Source: PLA5 sp040901705 (GTDB taxonomy: Bacteria > Planctomycetota > Planctomycetia > Pirellulales > PLA5). From it: DNA of 5,106 bases. Location of the stretch: positions 1 to 5,106 of the forward strand of contig JBBDYI010000123.1 of the NCBI GenBank assembly GCA_040901705.1, in the 5' to 3' direction. The notes beneath the pieces are model-generated. The model was not told where the DNA came from. It searched no databases and saw only the letters and a program-made list of their open reading frames with translations. This document shows, piece by piece, positions 1 through 5,106 of the stretch (the stretch's first letter is position 1; each line of letters starts with the position of its first letter). The position numbers and the translations under genes were made by a program.

Positions 1-2
1 TT

Positions 3-41
3 TCCCATGCCTTCGTGGTTGCCACCAACCCCAATTCCTAG
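3..41 (+). CDS. Possible 3' end of an upstream gene (partial)
   Basis: An open frame enters from the left edge, reads SHAFVVATNPNS and stops at TAG (39-41). Nine of its twelve sense codons end in G or C, as in the neighbouring gene. The stop lies 19 bases before the ATG at 61, with a GAAGG ribosome-site-like stretch in between, which is the spacing expected in an operon. A competing frame stops at 56-58 (ends LGLKVH) but has a poorer third-position pattern. Twelve residues are too few to name the product. From family context a DUF692/MNIO gene would be the expected neighbour, but nothing in these residues proves it. Confidence 0.25.
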   Translation, partial: SHAFVVATNPNS

Positions 42-45
42 GTTT

Positions 46-50
46 GAAGG
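46..50 (+). promoter_or_regulatory. Ribosome binding site deciding the HvfC-like start
   Basis: GAAGG sits 10 bases before ATG 61 and 7 bases before an in-frame GTG at 58. It supports a start at 58-61 rather than at the ATG at position 7, whose upstream sequence is cut off by the window and whose extra 18 residues are proline-rich and unlike the family. An ATG at 73 is a third option. Confidence 0.45.
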
Positions 51-60
51 TGCACTAGTG

Positions 61-1107
61 ATGTACGCCGCCATGTCGGACTCAAGTTCCAACGACGAAC
101 GCCGCGAGGACGAGCGCCGCGAAGACGGTGAGCGAGCGAGCAATTTGCGGCCGCTCGATCAAGTACAGCGCTGGATGCAGGCCGTGATTACGCATCCGGC
201 CGGCGTCGCGGCGGGAATCGACAGCGACTCAGCACGGGCAGAGATTCCGCTCGATTCCGCGCACGTCGAGCAAGTCATCGGCCGCAGTCGGGCGCTCGGA
301 AGCCTGGAACGTTTGGCCGTCTACGCGAACGCGTATTACGCGCGGCTGATGGAATGTCTGCGCGAGGTGTTTCCGGTCGTGTGCCGCACGATGGGCGAGG
401 ACAACTTCGATCGATTCGCCCTCGGCTATCTGCAAAAGTATCCGTCGCAAAGCTACACGCTGAACGAACTGGGGGCGCGGTTCGCGCAGTTTCTCGAAGA
501 AACGCGGCCGGCGGAGGATGAAGCGGCGGCGACCGCGTCGGACGCATCGACCGGACTGACGGCGGATTGGCCGCGGTTTGTCGTCGAACTTGCCCGACTG
601 GAATGGACGATCGGCGACGTCTACGACGGTCCCGGCGTTGAAAAAGTCGTTACCATGCAGGCCGAAGACATCGCCGCGTTGTCGCCGGAGCGTTGGATGT
701 CGGCCCGGCTGCGGATGGCGCCGTGCGTTCGGCTGCTGGATTTTCAATTCCCGGTCAACGACTTTTTCGCGCGGATGCGCGAACTGCTGCGCGAGCGGGC
801 TGACGCAGAGGACGCCGATACAGAGGACGGTGACGCACAGGCGGCTGGCGAAGAATTGCCGATCCCGTCGCCGGAGCCGACGTATCTGGCCTTGTCGCGG
901 CGGAATTATGTCGTGCGTCGCTATCCGCTTTCGAAGACGCAGTTCGATCTGCTCGGCCAGCTTGCCGCCGGCAACACCGTCGCCGAGTCGTTGACCGCGG
1001 CGACGGCCGAATGCCAACTTAGCGACGACGAGCTTGCCGCCGCGCTGCACGCATGGTTCGCCGAGTGGACGGCGGATCAGTTCTTCTTGGGCGTCGCACT
1101 CGATTGA
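61..1107 (+). CDS. DUF2063 / HvfC-BufC-like protein
   Basis: The product has about 348 residues and no signal peptide or membrane segment. After a charged, poorly conserved start (DERRE repeated twice, residues 12-21), residues 32-150 match the DUF2063 (putative DNA-binding, HvfC/BufC N-terminal) pattern: LDQVQRWMQAVI, then LERLAVYANAYYARLMECL, REVFPVVCRTMGEDNF and a segment ending in GARFAQFLE. The second half holds VVELARLEWTIGDVYDGPG (about 173-192) and a C-terminal domain (about 277-348) running from LALSRRNYVVRRYPLS to AWFAEWTADQFFLG. An acidic linker of five-residue repeats (about 247-261) separates them. In studied systems such proteins partner DUF692 multinuclear iron oxidative enzymes (HvfB/BufB, MbnB-like) that modify cysteines of copper-binding peptides; the DNA-binding label is historical. 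No such enzyme or precursor peptide lies in the window, so the role here is inferred from family. The 3' end overlaps the convergent GH32 gene by 31 bases. The family call is firm; the exact start is less so. Confidence 0.82.
   Translation: MYAAMSDSSSNDERREDERREDGERASNLRPLDQVQRWMQAVITHPAGVAAGIDSDSARAEIPLDSAHVEQVIGRSRALGSLERLAVYANAYYARLMECLREVFPVVCRTMGEDNFDRFALGYLQKYPSQSYTLNELGARFAQFLEETRPAEDEAAATASDASTGLTADWPRFVVELARLEWTIGDVYDGPGVEKVVTMQAEDIAALSPERWMSARLRMAPCVRLLDFQFPVNDFFARMRELLRERADAEDADTEDGDAQAAGEELPIPSPEPTYLALSRRNYVVRRYPLSKTQFDLLGQLAAGNTVAESLTAATAECQLSDDELAAALHAWFAEWTADQFFLGVALD
94..123 (+). repeat. 15-bp tandem repeat coding DERRE-DERRE
   Basis: Two adjacent 15-base units (94-108 and 109-123) differ at two positions and encode DERRE twice in the charged N-terminal tail of the HvfC-like protein. 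This is most simply an in-frame duplication in a disordered tail. Confidence 0.7.
799..843 (+). repeat. Degenerate 15-bp triplet repeat in acidic linker
   Basis: Three in-frame units of 15 bases encode ADAED, ADTED and GDAQA. The first two units share 12 of 15 bases and the third has drifted further. They build a flexible acidic linker between the two domains of the HvfC-like protein. Confidence 0.55.
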
Positions 1108-3263
1108 GCGGCAGACTCGCGCCAGGTCGGTTGCAATTCGTAGATTTCGAGCGACTCGATCTTCGCGCTTCCGCCCTTGGCGACCAGCGACATCGAGCGG
1201 TCGCCGACTGCGGGGCGATGGGCGGTCGAAACGGCGACGCGGCCGCTGCCGGCGAACAGTTCGACGGACCCTCGATCGACCAACGCGCGAAGTTTTAGTT
1301 CGCCGTCGTTCAGGTCGAACTTGGCGACGTGCTTTCCGCAGGAGATCGTGCCGGCCGCGGCGTCGTAAACGATTTTCGCCCCGCGCAGCGTCAATTCGAT
1401 GCGCTTGGCGTCGCCGACGTCAAGCGTCGCCGCCACGTCGAGCAACTCGCCTTCGTTGCGGTCCAAGAAATTCTTCCCATCGGCGAGTTCGATGTTCTCC
1501 GCCGTGACGGTCGCCGTGGAGTCTCTCAGTTTTTCCAGTTCAGCCACCGGCTCAACGAATAGCCGCACGCCATCCGGCGTCGTCCGCAGCGTCAGTTCAA
1601 CGGGCGCGGTCATCTGCTGATTGAAGGGCATGCCCGGAAACGTCACGTCACGTCCCCAACCAATCTGGACGCAGCGCCCATTCGGCGCGTTCGTAAACGT
1701 CTGCGCGGCGTAGTAATCACCGTGCCAGACCTCGTGCTTGCCGCCCTGGGACGAAAACTTCTTGCCGTCGAAATCGCCGACGAGGTACTTGCCGTCCGCA
1801 CCGTACAAGATCCACTGCGTCTTGTCCTTGTCGCCATCGACGGGCAGTTCGCGAATATCCGGGCACTCGAAGAAGTCCGGCGTCTTGCTCTCGAAGGTCC
1901 ACTTTTTCAGGTCGGCCGAGGAATAGAAGTCGATCGCCTGTCCCTGGCCTTCGTCGTAGACGGCCATCACCCAGCGTTTGGTCGGTTCGTGCCACAGCAG
2001 CCGCGGATCGCGGCCCTTGTGCTTCACCACCGGGTTGCCGTCGAATTCTTTCCACGTTCGACCGCGGTCGTTGCTGTACGCGATACACTCGCCGCGGCCG
2101 GTGCTCGTATAGGCGAGGACCAGCACCTCGTCGTCGCCGGTCTTGAAGCCGGAGGTGTTCTGCTTGTCGACCACCGCGCTGCCGGAAAAGGCCCAATCGC
2201 CATACTGCTTGGGATACAGGGCGATCGGCAGTTCCTCCCAGTGAACCAGATCGCGGCTCACGGCGTGGCCCCAATGCATGTTGCCCCAGTTCCAGCCGTA
2301 CGGATTGTGCTGGTAGAACAAATGCCATTCGCCGTCGTGGTAGACCATGCCGTTGGGGTCGTTGAGCCAGCCCCGCCGCGACGTGAAATGAAACTGCGGC
2401 CGCTGGGCTTCGCTGTATAGCTTGTCGGCGCTGGGTAGCGCGTCGGACAGTTTCAACGCATCGAACGCCTTCGATTCGGCAGGCAACACTGTTTCGACGG
2501 TCAGCCGTTTCCCGGCGAGCGGGCGAAGATCGAGGAACGCCCAATAGTCGGCCTCGGCATCGGGCGAAGACATATCGGCCAGTTCGATCTCGAATTCACG
2601 AACCGTCGTTTCGCCGTCGCGAATTTTCACTACGCGTTTTGCCGCGCCGTTCTTTACGGGCAAGTGTAAATATCGCCGCTCGGCGACGATCTCGCGCGTC
2701 GCCTTGGTCGGCCCGCGGCGACGGTCGCTCTGCACGATGTGATCGACGTTGATGTGTCCCCAACCCCCGGTTTGATTGTCGACGATTTCGATTTTCACCG
2801 TCTGGCCGGCGAACTCCTGCACGTCCCAGCTATGCCAATCGAGCCGCTCGCTACCGCCGGGCCGGTCGTTCGGCCCGCTCGCCGTGCGGACCGTTTTGCC
2901 GTCGACGATCAGGTTGATGCACGTCTTGCCCGGATGATGCCCGCCGCCGAGCAGAAAGCTGATCCACGGCCGTTCGATCTTGAACTCGCCGGAAGTCAGC
3001 CGTCCCGTCGAGTCGTCACCGCCGGCAAACGAGTTGACCAGTTGCTTGCCCTGGTATCCTTCGACGCTCATCTGGTCCGGCAGCGTGCCTTTGGCCGGCG
3101 TCTTGCCAAACGCCTCGCCCTCGACTTTCCACGAGCCATAGCCCTCGCCCTCGAAATCGGCGATCACGACGTCGTCGGCCGCCTGCACAACACAAAAGGT
3201 CGGCAGCGAAATCGTAGCGGCCGCCATCCAAGCGACGAACCGAAGTAATACCACTTCGAGCAT
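1077..3263 (-). CDS. Secreted GH32 beta-fructosidase (levanase/inulinase type)
   Basis: This is a 728-residue glycoside hydrolase family 32 enzyme, expected to cleave terminal or internal fructosyl bonds in levan, inulin or sucrose outside the cytoplasm. A signal peptide (about 1-28, hydrophobic, ending VVQA before ADD) leads to an N-terminal beta-rich domain (about 29-180; GTLPDQM, LVNSF, FLLGGG, TCINLIVDGK, GGWGHINVDHI), a linker domain (about 190-280, possibly DUF4980-like), the five-bladed catalytic domain (about 290-560) and a C-terminal beta-sandwich (about 565-713, with LVDRGSVELFAG). The catalytic set is complete: nucleophile Asp302 in WLNDPNG, stabiliser Asp419 in RDP, acid/base Glu466 in ECPDI; FSGS and MPFNQQMTAPVELTL are also typical. 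I place the start at ATG 3263 because CGGAG lies 7 bases upstream and the signal peptide then begins cleanly; ATG 3278 and TTG 3284 are alternatives. It follows the PQQ-like gene by 42 bases, suggesting one transcript. Levan versus inulin preference cannot be read from the sequence. Confidence 0.93.
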   Translation of the reverse strand: MLEVVLLRFVAWMAAATISLPTFCVVQAADDVVIADFEGEGYGSWKVEGEAFGKTPAKGTLPDQMSVEGYQGKQLVNSFAGGDDSTGRLTSGEFKIERPWISFLLGGGHHPGKTCINLIVDGKTVRTASGPNDRPGGSERLDWHSWDVQEFAGQTVKIEIVDNQTGGWGHINVDHIVQSDRRRGPTKATREIVAERRYLHLPVKNGAAKRVVKIRDGETTVREFEIELADMSSPDAEADYWAFLDLRPLAGKRLTVETVLPAESKAFDALKLSDALPSADKLYSEAQRPQFHFTSRRGWLNDPNGMVYHDGEWHLFYQHNPYGWNWGNMHWGHAVSRDLVHWEELPIALYPKQYGDWAFSGSAVVDKQNTSGFKTGDDEVLVLAYTSTGRGECIAYSNDRGRTWKEFDGNPVVKHKGRDPRLLWHEPTKRWVMAVYDEGQGQAIDFYSSADLKKWTFESKTPDFFECPDIRELPVDGDKDKTQWILYGADGKYLVGDFDGKKFSSQGGKHEVWHGDYYAAQTFTNAPNGRCVQIGWGRDVTFPGMPFNQQMTAPVELTLRTTPDGVRLFVEPVAELEKLRDSTATVTAENIELADGKNFLDRNEGELLDVAATLDVGDAKRIELTLRGAKIVYDAAAGTISCGKHVAKFDLNDGELKLRALVDRGSVELFAGSGRVAVSTAHRPAVGDRSMSLVAKGGSAKIESLEIYELQPTWRESAAQSSATPKKN

Positions 3264-3267
3264 CGTT

Positions 3268-3272
3268 AAGCT
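3268..3272 (-). promoter_or_regulatory. Ribosome binding site of the GH32 gene
   Basis: On the minus strand CGGAG ends 7 bases before ATG 3263. The upstream alternatives are weaker: ATG 3278 has only GGAA directly abutting it, and TTG 3284 has no purine-rich stretch at a suitable distance. This decides the start chosen for the GH32 gene. Confidence 0.5.
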
Positions 3273-3305
3273 CCGCATTTCCAAATGGAACTAAGGGCAG
3301 AATCG

Positions 3306-4640
3306 TTACTCCCTCACATCGTAACACAATAGTGCATCTTGCTCGCGGATGTACAGTTTCCCACCGACGATCACCGGGTGCGGCCAGCTTGGGTTTTTGA
3401 CGTCTGGAATCTGGAATTTGCCCTTGAGGTGATAGCCCTCGGGCGTGGCGTCGACGAGGGCCACGACGCCGTTCTGGTAGCGAAAGTAGACGTGACCGTC
3501 GGCGTATCCGATCGCGGCCGATCCACTGCCCGGCCCGCGGCCTTCGGACCAGACGATCTCGCCGGTCTTCATTTCCACGCAAACCGGAAAGCCTTTGTTG
3601 TGGCCATTGCCGCCGTACAGATAGCCGTCGACGAGCACCATGCCGCCGTGATGATTTTGCAGCTTGTTTCCCTCGAGGAACCAGACTTCCTTGGCCGAGA
3701 CTTTGTCGCCGCTGGCGGACCTTAGCTGCAGCAGCACGCTGCCCGCGCCGTAGCCGGTCGCGCCGAACACGTAGTCGCCGTCGACGATAGGCGTCGGGAC
3801 GTTCGCCGTGCCGTTGGCGATGCGGTTGTAGTTCCACAGCACTTCGCCGTCGCTGGCGCGGAAGCTAACCAGCCCACGCCCCATCAGTTGCACGTATTGC
3901 TTCACACCGCCGCCGTGCGAGATGACGATCGACGAATAGGCCGCGCCGTCCCTGCCGGACGAACCGAGATCGCCGACTTTCGCCTGCCAGATCGGCTCGC
4001 CGTTCGTCTTGTCGAGCGCGACCATCGCCGCGTCCTTGCCACCGGGCGTGCAGACGACTTTTTCGCCATCCACCAGCGGCGATTCGCTGTATCCCCAGCC
4101 CGACATCATTTTGCCGCCGAAGTCCTTTTTGAAATCCTTTTGCCAGACGAGTTCGCCGGTGTCGACCTTCAAGCAGACGAGTGCCCCGTGGATGCCAATG
4201 GCGTACAAGCGGTCGCCGTCGACCGTCGGCGTGCAGCGCGGTCCGGGGTAGCCGCTGCCGCCGCCACCTTTGCCGATGTTAGTCCTCCACAGTTCCTTGC
4301 CGTCGTCGGCCAACGACAGAGCGATCACGTACTGGTCGTCGCCGCGGTCGCCCATCGTGAAGATGCGGCCCTGGGCGATCGAAATCGAGGCGAAACCGCC
4401 GCCCAGGCCGGTGGCTTTCCAGGCCAGTCTTGGCGCGTGGTCTTCCCACGACTTCAGCAGCCCTTTGTCCGCGGAGATGCCGTCGCGGTTCGGGCCGCGC
4501 CATTGCGGCCATTCGGCGCTGGCGGCTGGAGCGGCGGCGGCAGGCGTGTTCGTAGCGAAGCTGGCGAGGGGTACGGCGAGGGCCACGCAAGCGACGATTT
4601 TTGCCGCGGCGCGGACCGTTGGCGTGTGCAATCCGACCAT
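3306..4640 (-). CDS. Secreted PQQ-like beta-propeller repeat protein
   Basis: This is a 444-residue exported protein of the PQQ-binding-like beta-propeller group, often auto-annotated as BamB-like. A signal peptide has Arg10 and Lys14 before the hydrophobic stretch IVACVALAVPLASF, with a likely cut in the Ala-rich segment before residue 43. The mature part opens with WPQWRGPNRDG (44-54), a hallmark of a family expanded in planctomycetes. Propeller blades show as repeated [D/T]GE-x-x-W turns: DDGKELW, DTGELVW, TNGEPIW, SDGEVLW and KTGEIVW, followed by the C-terminal strand ALLCYD that probably closes the ring. There is no CxxCH haem motif, and the length is well below that of PQQ alcohol or glucose dehydrogenases, so a scaffold or binding role is more likely than catalysis; no lipobox is seen. 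The start is ATG 4640, preceded by AGGAG with a 7-base gap; an adjacent TTG at 4643 is less likely. It is the first gene of a probable pair with the GH32 enzyme. Its substrate or partner is unknown. Confidence 0.9.
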   Translation of the reverse strand: MVGLHTPTVRAAAKIVACVALAVPLASFATNTPAAAAPAASAEWPQWRGPNRDGISADKGLLKSWEDHAPRLAWKATGLGGGFASISIAQGRIFTMGDRGDDQYVIALSLADDGKELWRTNIGKGGGGSGYPGPRCTPTVDGDRLYAIGIHGALVCLKVDTGELVWQKDFKKDFGGKMMSGWGYSESPLVDGEKVVCTPGGKDAAMVALDKTNGEPIWQAKVGDLGSSGRDGAAYSSIVISHGGGVKQYVQLMGRGLVSFRASDGEVLWNYNRIANGTANVPTPIVDGDYVFGATGYGAGSVLLQLRSASGDKVSAKEVWFLEGNKLQNHHGGMVLVDGYLYGGNGHNKGFPVCVEMKTGEIVWSEGRGPGSGSAAIGYADGHVYFRYQNGVVALVDATPEGYHLKGKFQIPDVKNPSWPHPVIVGGKLYIREQDALLCYDVRE

Positions 4641-4647
4641 CAAACAA

Positions 4648-4652
4648 CTCCT
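4648..4652 (-). promoter_or_regulatory. Strong ribosome binding site of the PQQ-like gene
   Basis: On the minus strand AGGAG lies 7 bases before ATG 4640, the best Shine-Dalgarno match in the window. It fixes the start of the PQQ-like gene. Confidence 0.75.
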
Positions 4653-4737
4653 GCAAGCGTGGAGGAAGCGACCGCGCGAGCGGCCAACTGGGGAAGGGTG
4701 AAATCAGGCGGGAATGGGCGGCCTCGGCGGGGCCGAA

Positions 4738-4755
4738 GGTTCGACCGTCCGAACC
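4738..4755 (-). other. Hairpin in the leader of the minus-strand unit
   Basis: GGTTCG and CGAACC form a perfect 6-bp inverted repeat around a 6-base loop. It lies in the presumed untranslated leader of the PQQ-like/GH32 transcript. Two shorter hairpins flank it: GCTCC-AAGC-GGAGC at 4758-4771 and CGGCC/GGCCG at 4719-4735. No known riboswitch class is recognised, and no T-run follows on either strand, so it is not a typical intrinsic terminator. Confidence 0.4.
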
Positions 4756-4797
4756 AAGCTCCAAGCGGAGCCGAGCGGGACGATCGACACCCGCTAG

Positions 4798-4826
4798 AGT
4801 GTACTTTGACCGACGCGAGGCCGCAA
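4798..4826 (-). promoter_or_regulatory. Candidate sigma-70-type promoter for the PQQ-like/GH32 unit
   Basis: Read on the minus strand, TTGCGG (4826-4821) and TACACT (4803-4798) are separated by exactly 17 bases. They match the -35 and -10 consensus at three and four of six positions. Transcription would begin near 4791, giving a leader of about 150 bases before ATG 4640. The position in the only sizeable gap upstream of the gene supports it; the box matches alone are modest. Confidence 0.4.
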
Positions 4827-4849
4827 GAAATCGCCAGTCGCCGGCCCGA

Positions 4850-4920
4850 TGTGAGAGGCGAATCCCTTCGCCGAATCAAATGCCAACCAATGCCATCGGC
4901 GAAAGGATTCGCCTCTCGCA
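4850..4920. repeat. Nested palindrome, 25-bp arms and 21-base loop
   Basis: Arms at 4850-4874 and 4896-4920 are reverse complements apart from two positions (4852 with 4918 and 4866 with 4904), one a G-T pair and the other an A-C pair. Each arm is itself a small palindrome: GGCGAA-TCCC-TTCGCC at 4857-4872 and GGCGAA-AGGA-TTCGCC at 4898-4913. The DNA or RNA could therefore form either one long hairpin or two short ones. The 21-base centre contains AATGCCA twice with a 10-base period (4879-4885 and 4889-4895). No T-run follows on either side, which argues against an intrinsic terminator. It resembles a REP-like or small mobile palindromic element, or a dyad operator between divergent genes; the sequence does not settle which. 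Confidence 0.75.
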
Positions 4921-4973
4921 ATGCCTTTCCACGATGTCTTGCCATGCCCGTGGTCCGCCGGCGGCGGTCGCAT

Positions 4974-4979
4974 TACAAT
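4974..4979 (+). promoter_or_regulatory. Candidate -10 box for a rightward gene
   Basis: TACAAT matches TATAAT at five of six positions and lies about 80 bases before the ATG at 5058. The matching -35 region around 4951-4956 (TGGTCC) is poor. The box is plausible as a promoter of the truncated gene at the right edge but rests on one hexamer. Confidence 0.3.
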
Positions 4980-5057
4980 GGCCCCAAGCGCTCGAAGTCC
5001 GGTTGCTTGAATCCGTGCGACCGTCTCGTCGGCGTCGGCTTTGCCTTACCGCCTTGT

Positions 5058-5106
5058 ATGTTGAAAAAGCATCAGTTAAAGGGACAATCCAAGGCAACGC
5101 GTAAGC
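5058..5106 (+). CDS. Possible gene start cut by the window edge
   Basis: From ATG 5058 an open frame runs off the right end, reading MLKKHQLKGQSKATRK. The run of Lys/Arg/Gln is typical of a cytosolic protein start, and the frame is positioned downstream of a TACAAT box. There is no clear ribosome binding site in the preceding 20 bases, though a missing Shine-Dalgarno is not rare in planctomycetes. Sixteen residues are too few to name a family. Confidence 0.35.
   Translation, partial: MLKKHQLKGQSKATRK

Larger units (their letters stand above)
4641..5057. other. Intergenic region between divergent transcription units
   Basis: I see no convincing gene in these roughly 420 bases. They hold, from left to right, the ribosome site and hairpin-rich leader of the minus-strand unit, its candidate promoter, the nested palindrome, a 10-bp perfect palindrome CCGCCGGCGG (4955-4964) and a rightward -10-like box. 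Open frames crossing it on both strands look like by-products of high GC content, being Arg/Ser/Pro-rich without family motifs. Confidence 0.6.

Noticed and set aside
229..1050. Long open frame on the minus strand opposite the HvfC-like gene
   Set aside because: It is Arg/Gln-rich with no family motif and lies fully antisense to a gene with clear domain motifs; a shadow of high-GC codon use.
1717..2544. Open frames on both strands inside the GH32 gene (minus 1717-2544, plus 1722-2420)
   Set aside because: The GH32 frame holds the complete catalytic motifs here. The alternatives are low-complexity Arg-rich or mirror-image products without recognisable domains or ribosome sites.
3276..3284. 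TTG 3284 or ATG 3278 as the GH32 start
   Set aside because: They add 7 or 5 residues ahead of a well-formed signal peptide and lack a properly spaced ribosome site, whereas ATG 3263 has CGGAG 7 bases upstream. They are not excluded.
3016..3837. Minus-strand open frame spanning the GH32/PQQ-like junction
   Set aside because: It overlaps the start of one firm gene and the end of another in a different frame and is composed mostly of Arg/Gly/Pro; not credible as a protein.
3306..4640. PQQ-dependent dehydrogenase
   Set aside because: The protein is 444 residues, has no haem-binding CxxCH and lacks the extended catalytic propeller expected of these enzymes; only the repeat type is shared.
4850..4920. 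Reading the large palindrome as a Rho-independent terminator
   Set aside because: No T-run follows the stem on either strand, the loop is 21 bases long, and no gene ends just before it.
4601..5104. Plus-strand open frame through the right intergenic region
   Set aside because: It begins antisense to the signal peptide of the PQQ-like gene, runs through the palindrome, and its Arg/Ser-rich product shows no motif. A true coding region is unlikely to contain the nested palindrome by chance.
1..5106. tRNA, rRNA, CRISPR array, transposase
   Set aside because: No cloverleaf, regularly spaced repeat series or transposase motif was seen on reading both strands; the only notable repeats are those listed.

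Overview
The window looks like a stretch of a high-GC planctomycete chromosome, probably from the Pirellula-like group. I infer this from the style of the proteins: a secreted PQQ-like propeller protein that begins its mature part with WPQWRGPNRDG, a family 32 glycoside hydrolase with a long GGWGHINVDHI-type N-terminal domain, and a DUF2063 (HvfC/BufC-like) protein. No species can be named from sequence alone.

Layout. Left part, plus strand: a DUF2063/HvfC-like gene (about 61-1107), preceded at the very edge by what may be the last codons of an upstream gene (3-41). Middle and right part, minus strand: a two-gene unit read from right to left, first a secreted PQQ-like beta-propeller protein (4640-3306), then, 42 bases later, a secreted levanase/inulinase-type GH32 enzyme (3263-1077). 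The GH32 gene and the HvfC-like gene converge and overlap tail to tail by 31 bases, so no intergenic terminator fits between them. Right end, 4641-5106: an intergenic region with a candidate minus-strand promoter, a leader with several short hairpins, a large nested palindrome (4850-4920), a plus-strand -10-like box, and a possible truncated gene start at 5058.

How the genes may work together. The minus-strand pair would send two proteins out of the cytoplasm. The GH32 enzyme has the complete catalytic triad for hydrolysis of beta-fructans or sucrose-like sugars, while the propeller protein is of unknown role and shows no dehydrogenase or haem signature. The HvfC-like protein belongs to a family whose members act beside DUF692 (MNIO) enzymes that modify copper-binding peptides. 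That partner would lie just left of the window and is not seen here.

The genes themselves are recognisable families. The least explained piece is the nested palindrome at 4850-4920. No complete new system can be demonstrated within these 5.1 kb.
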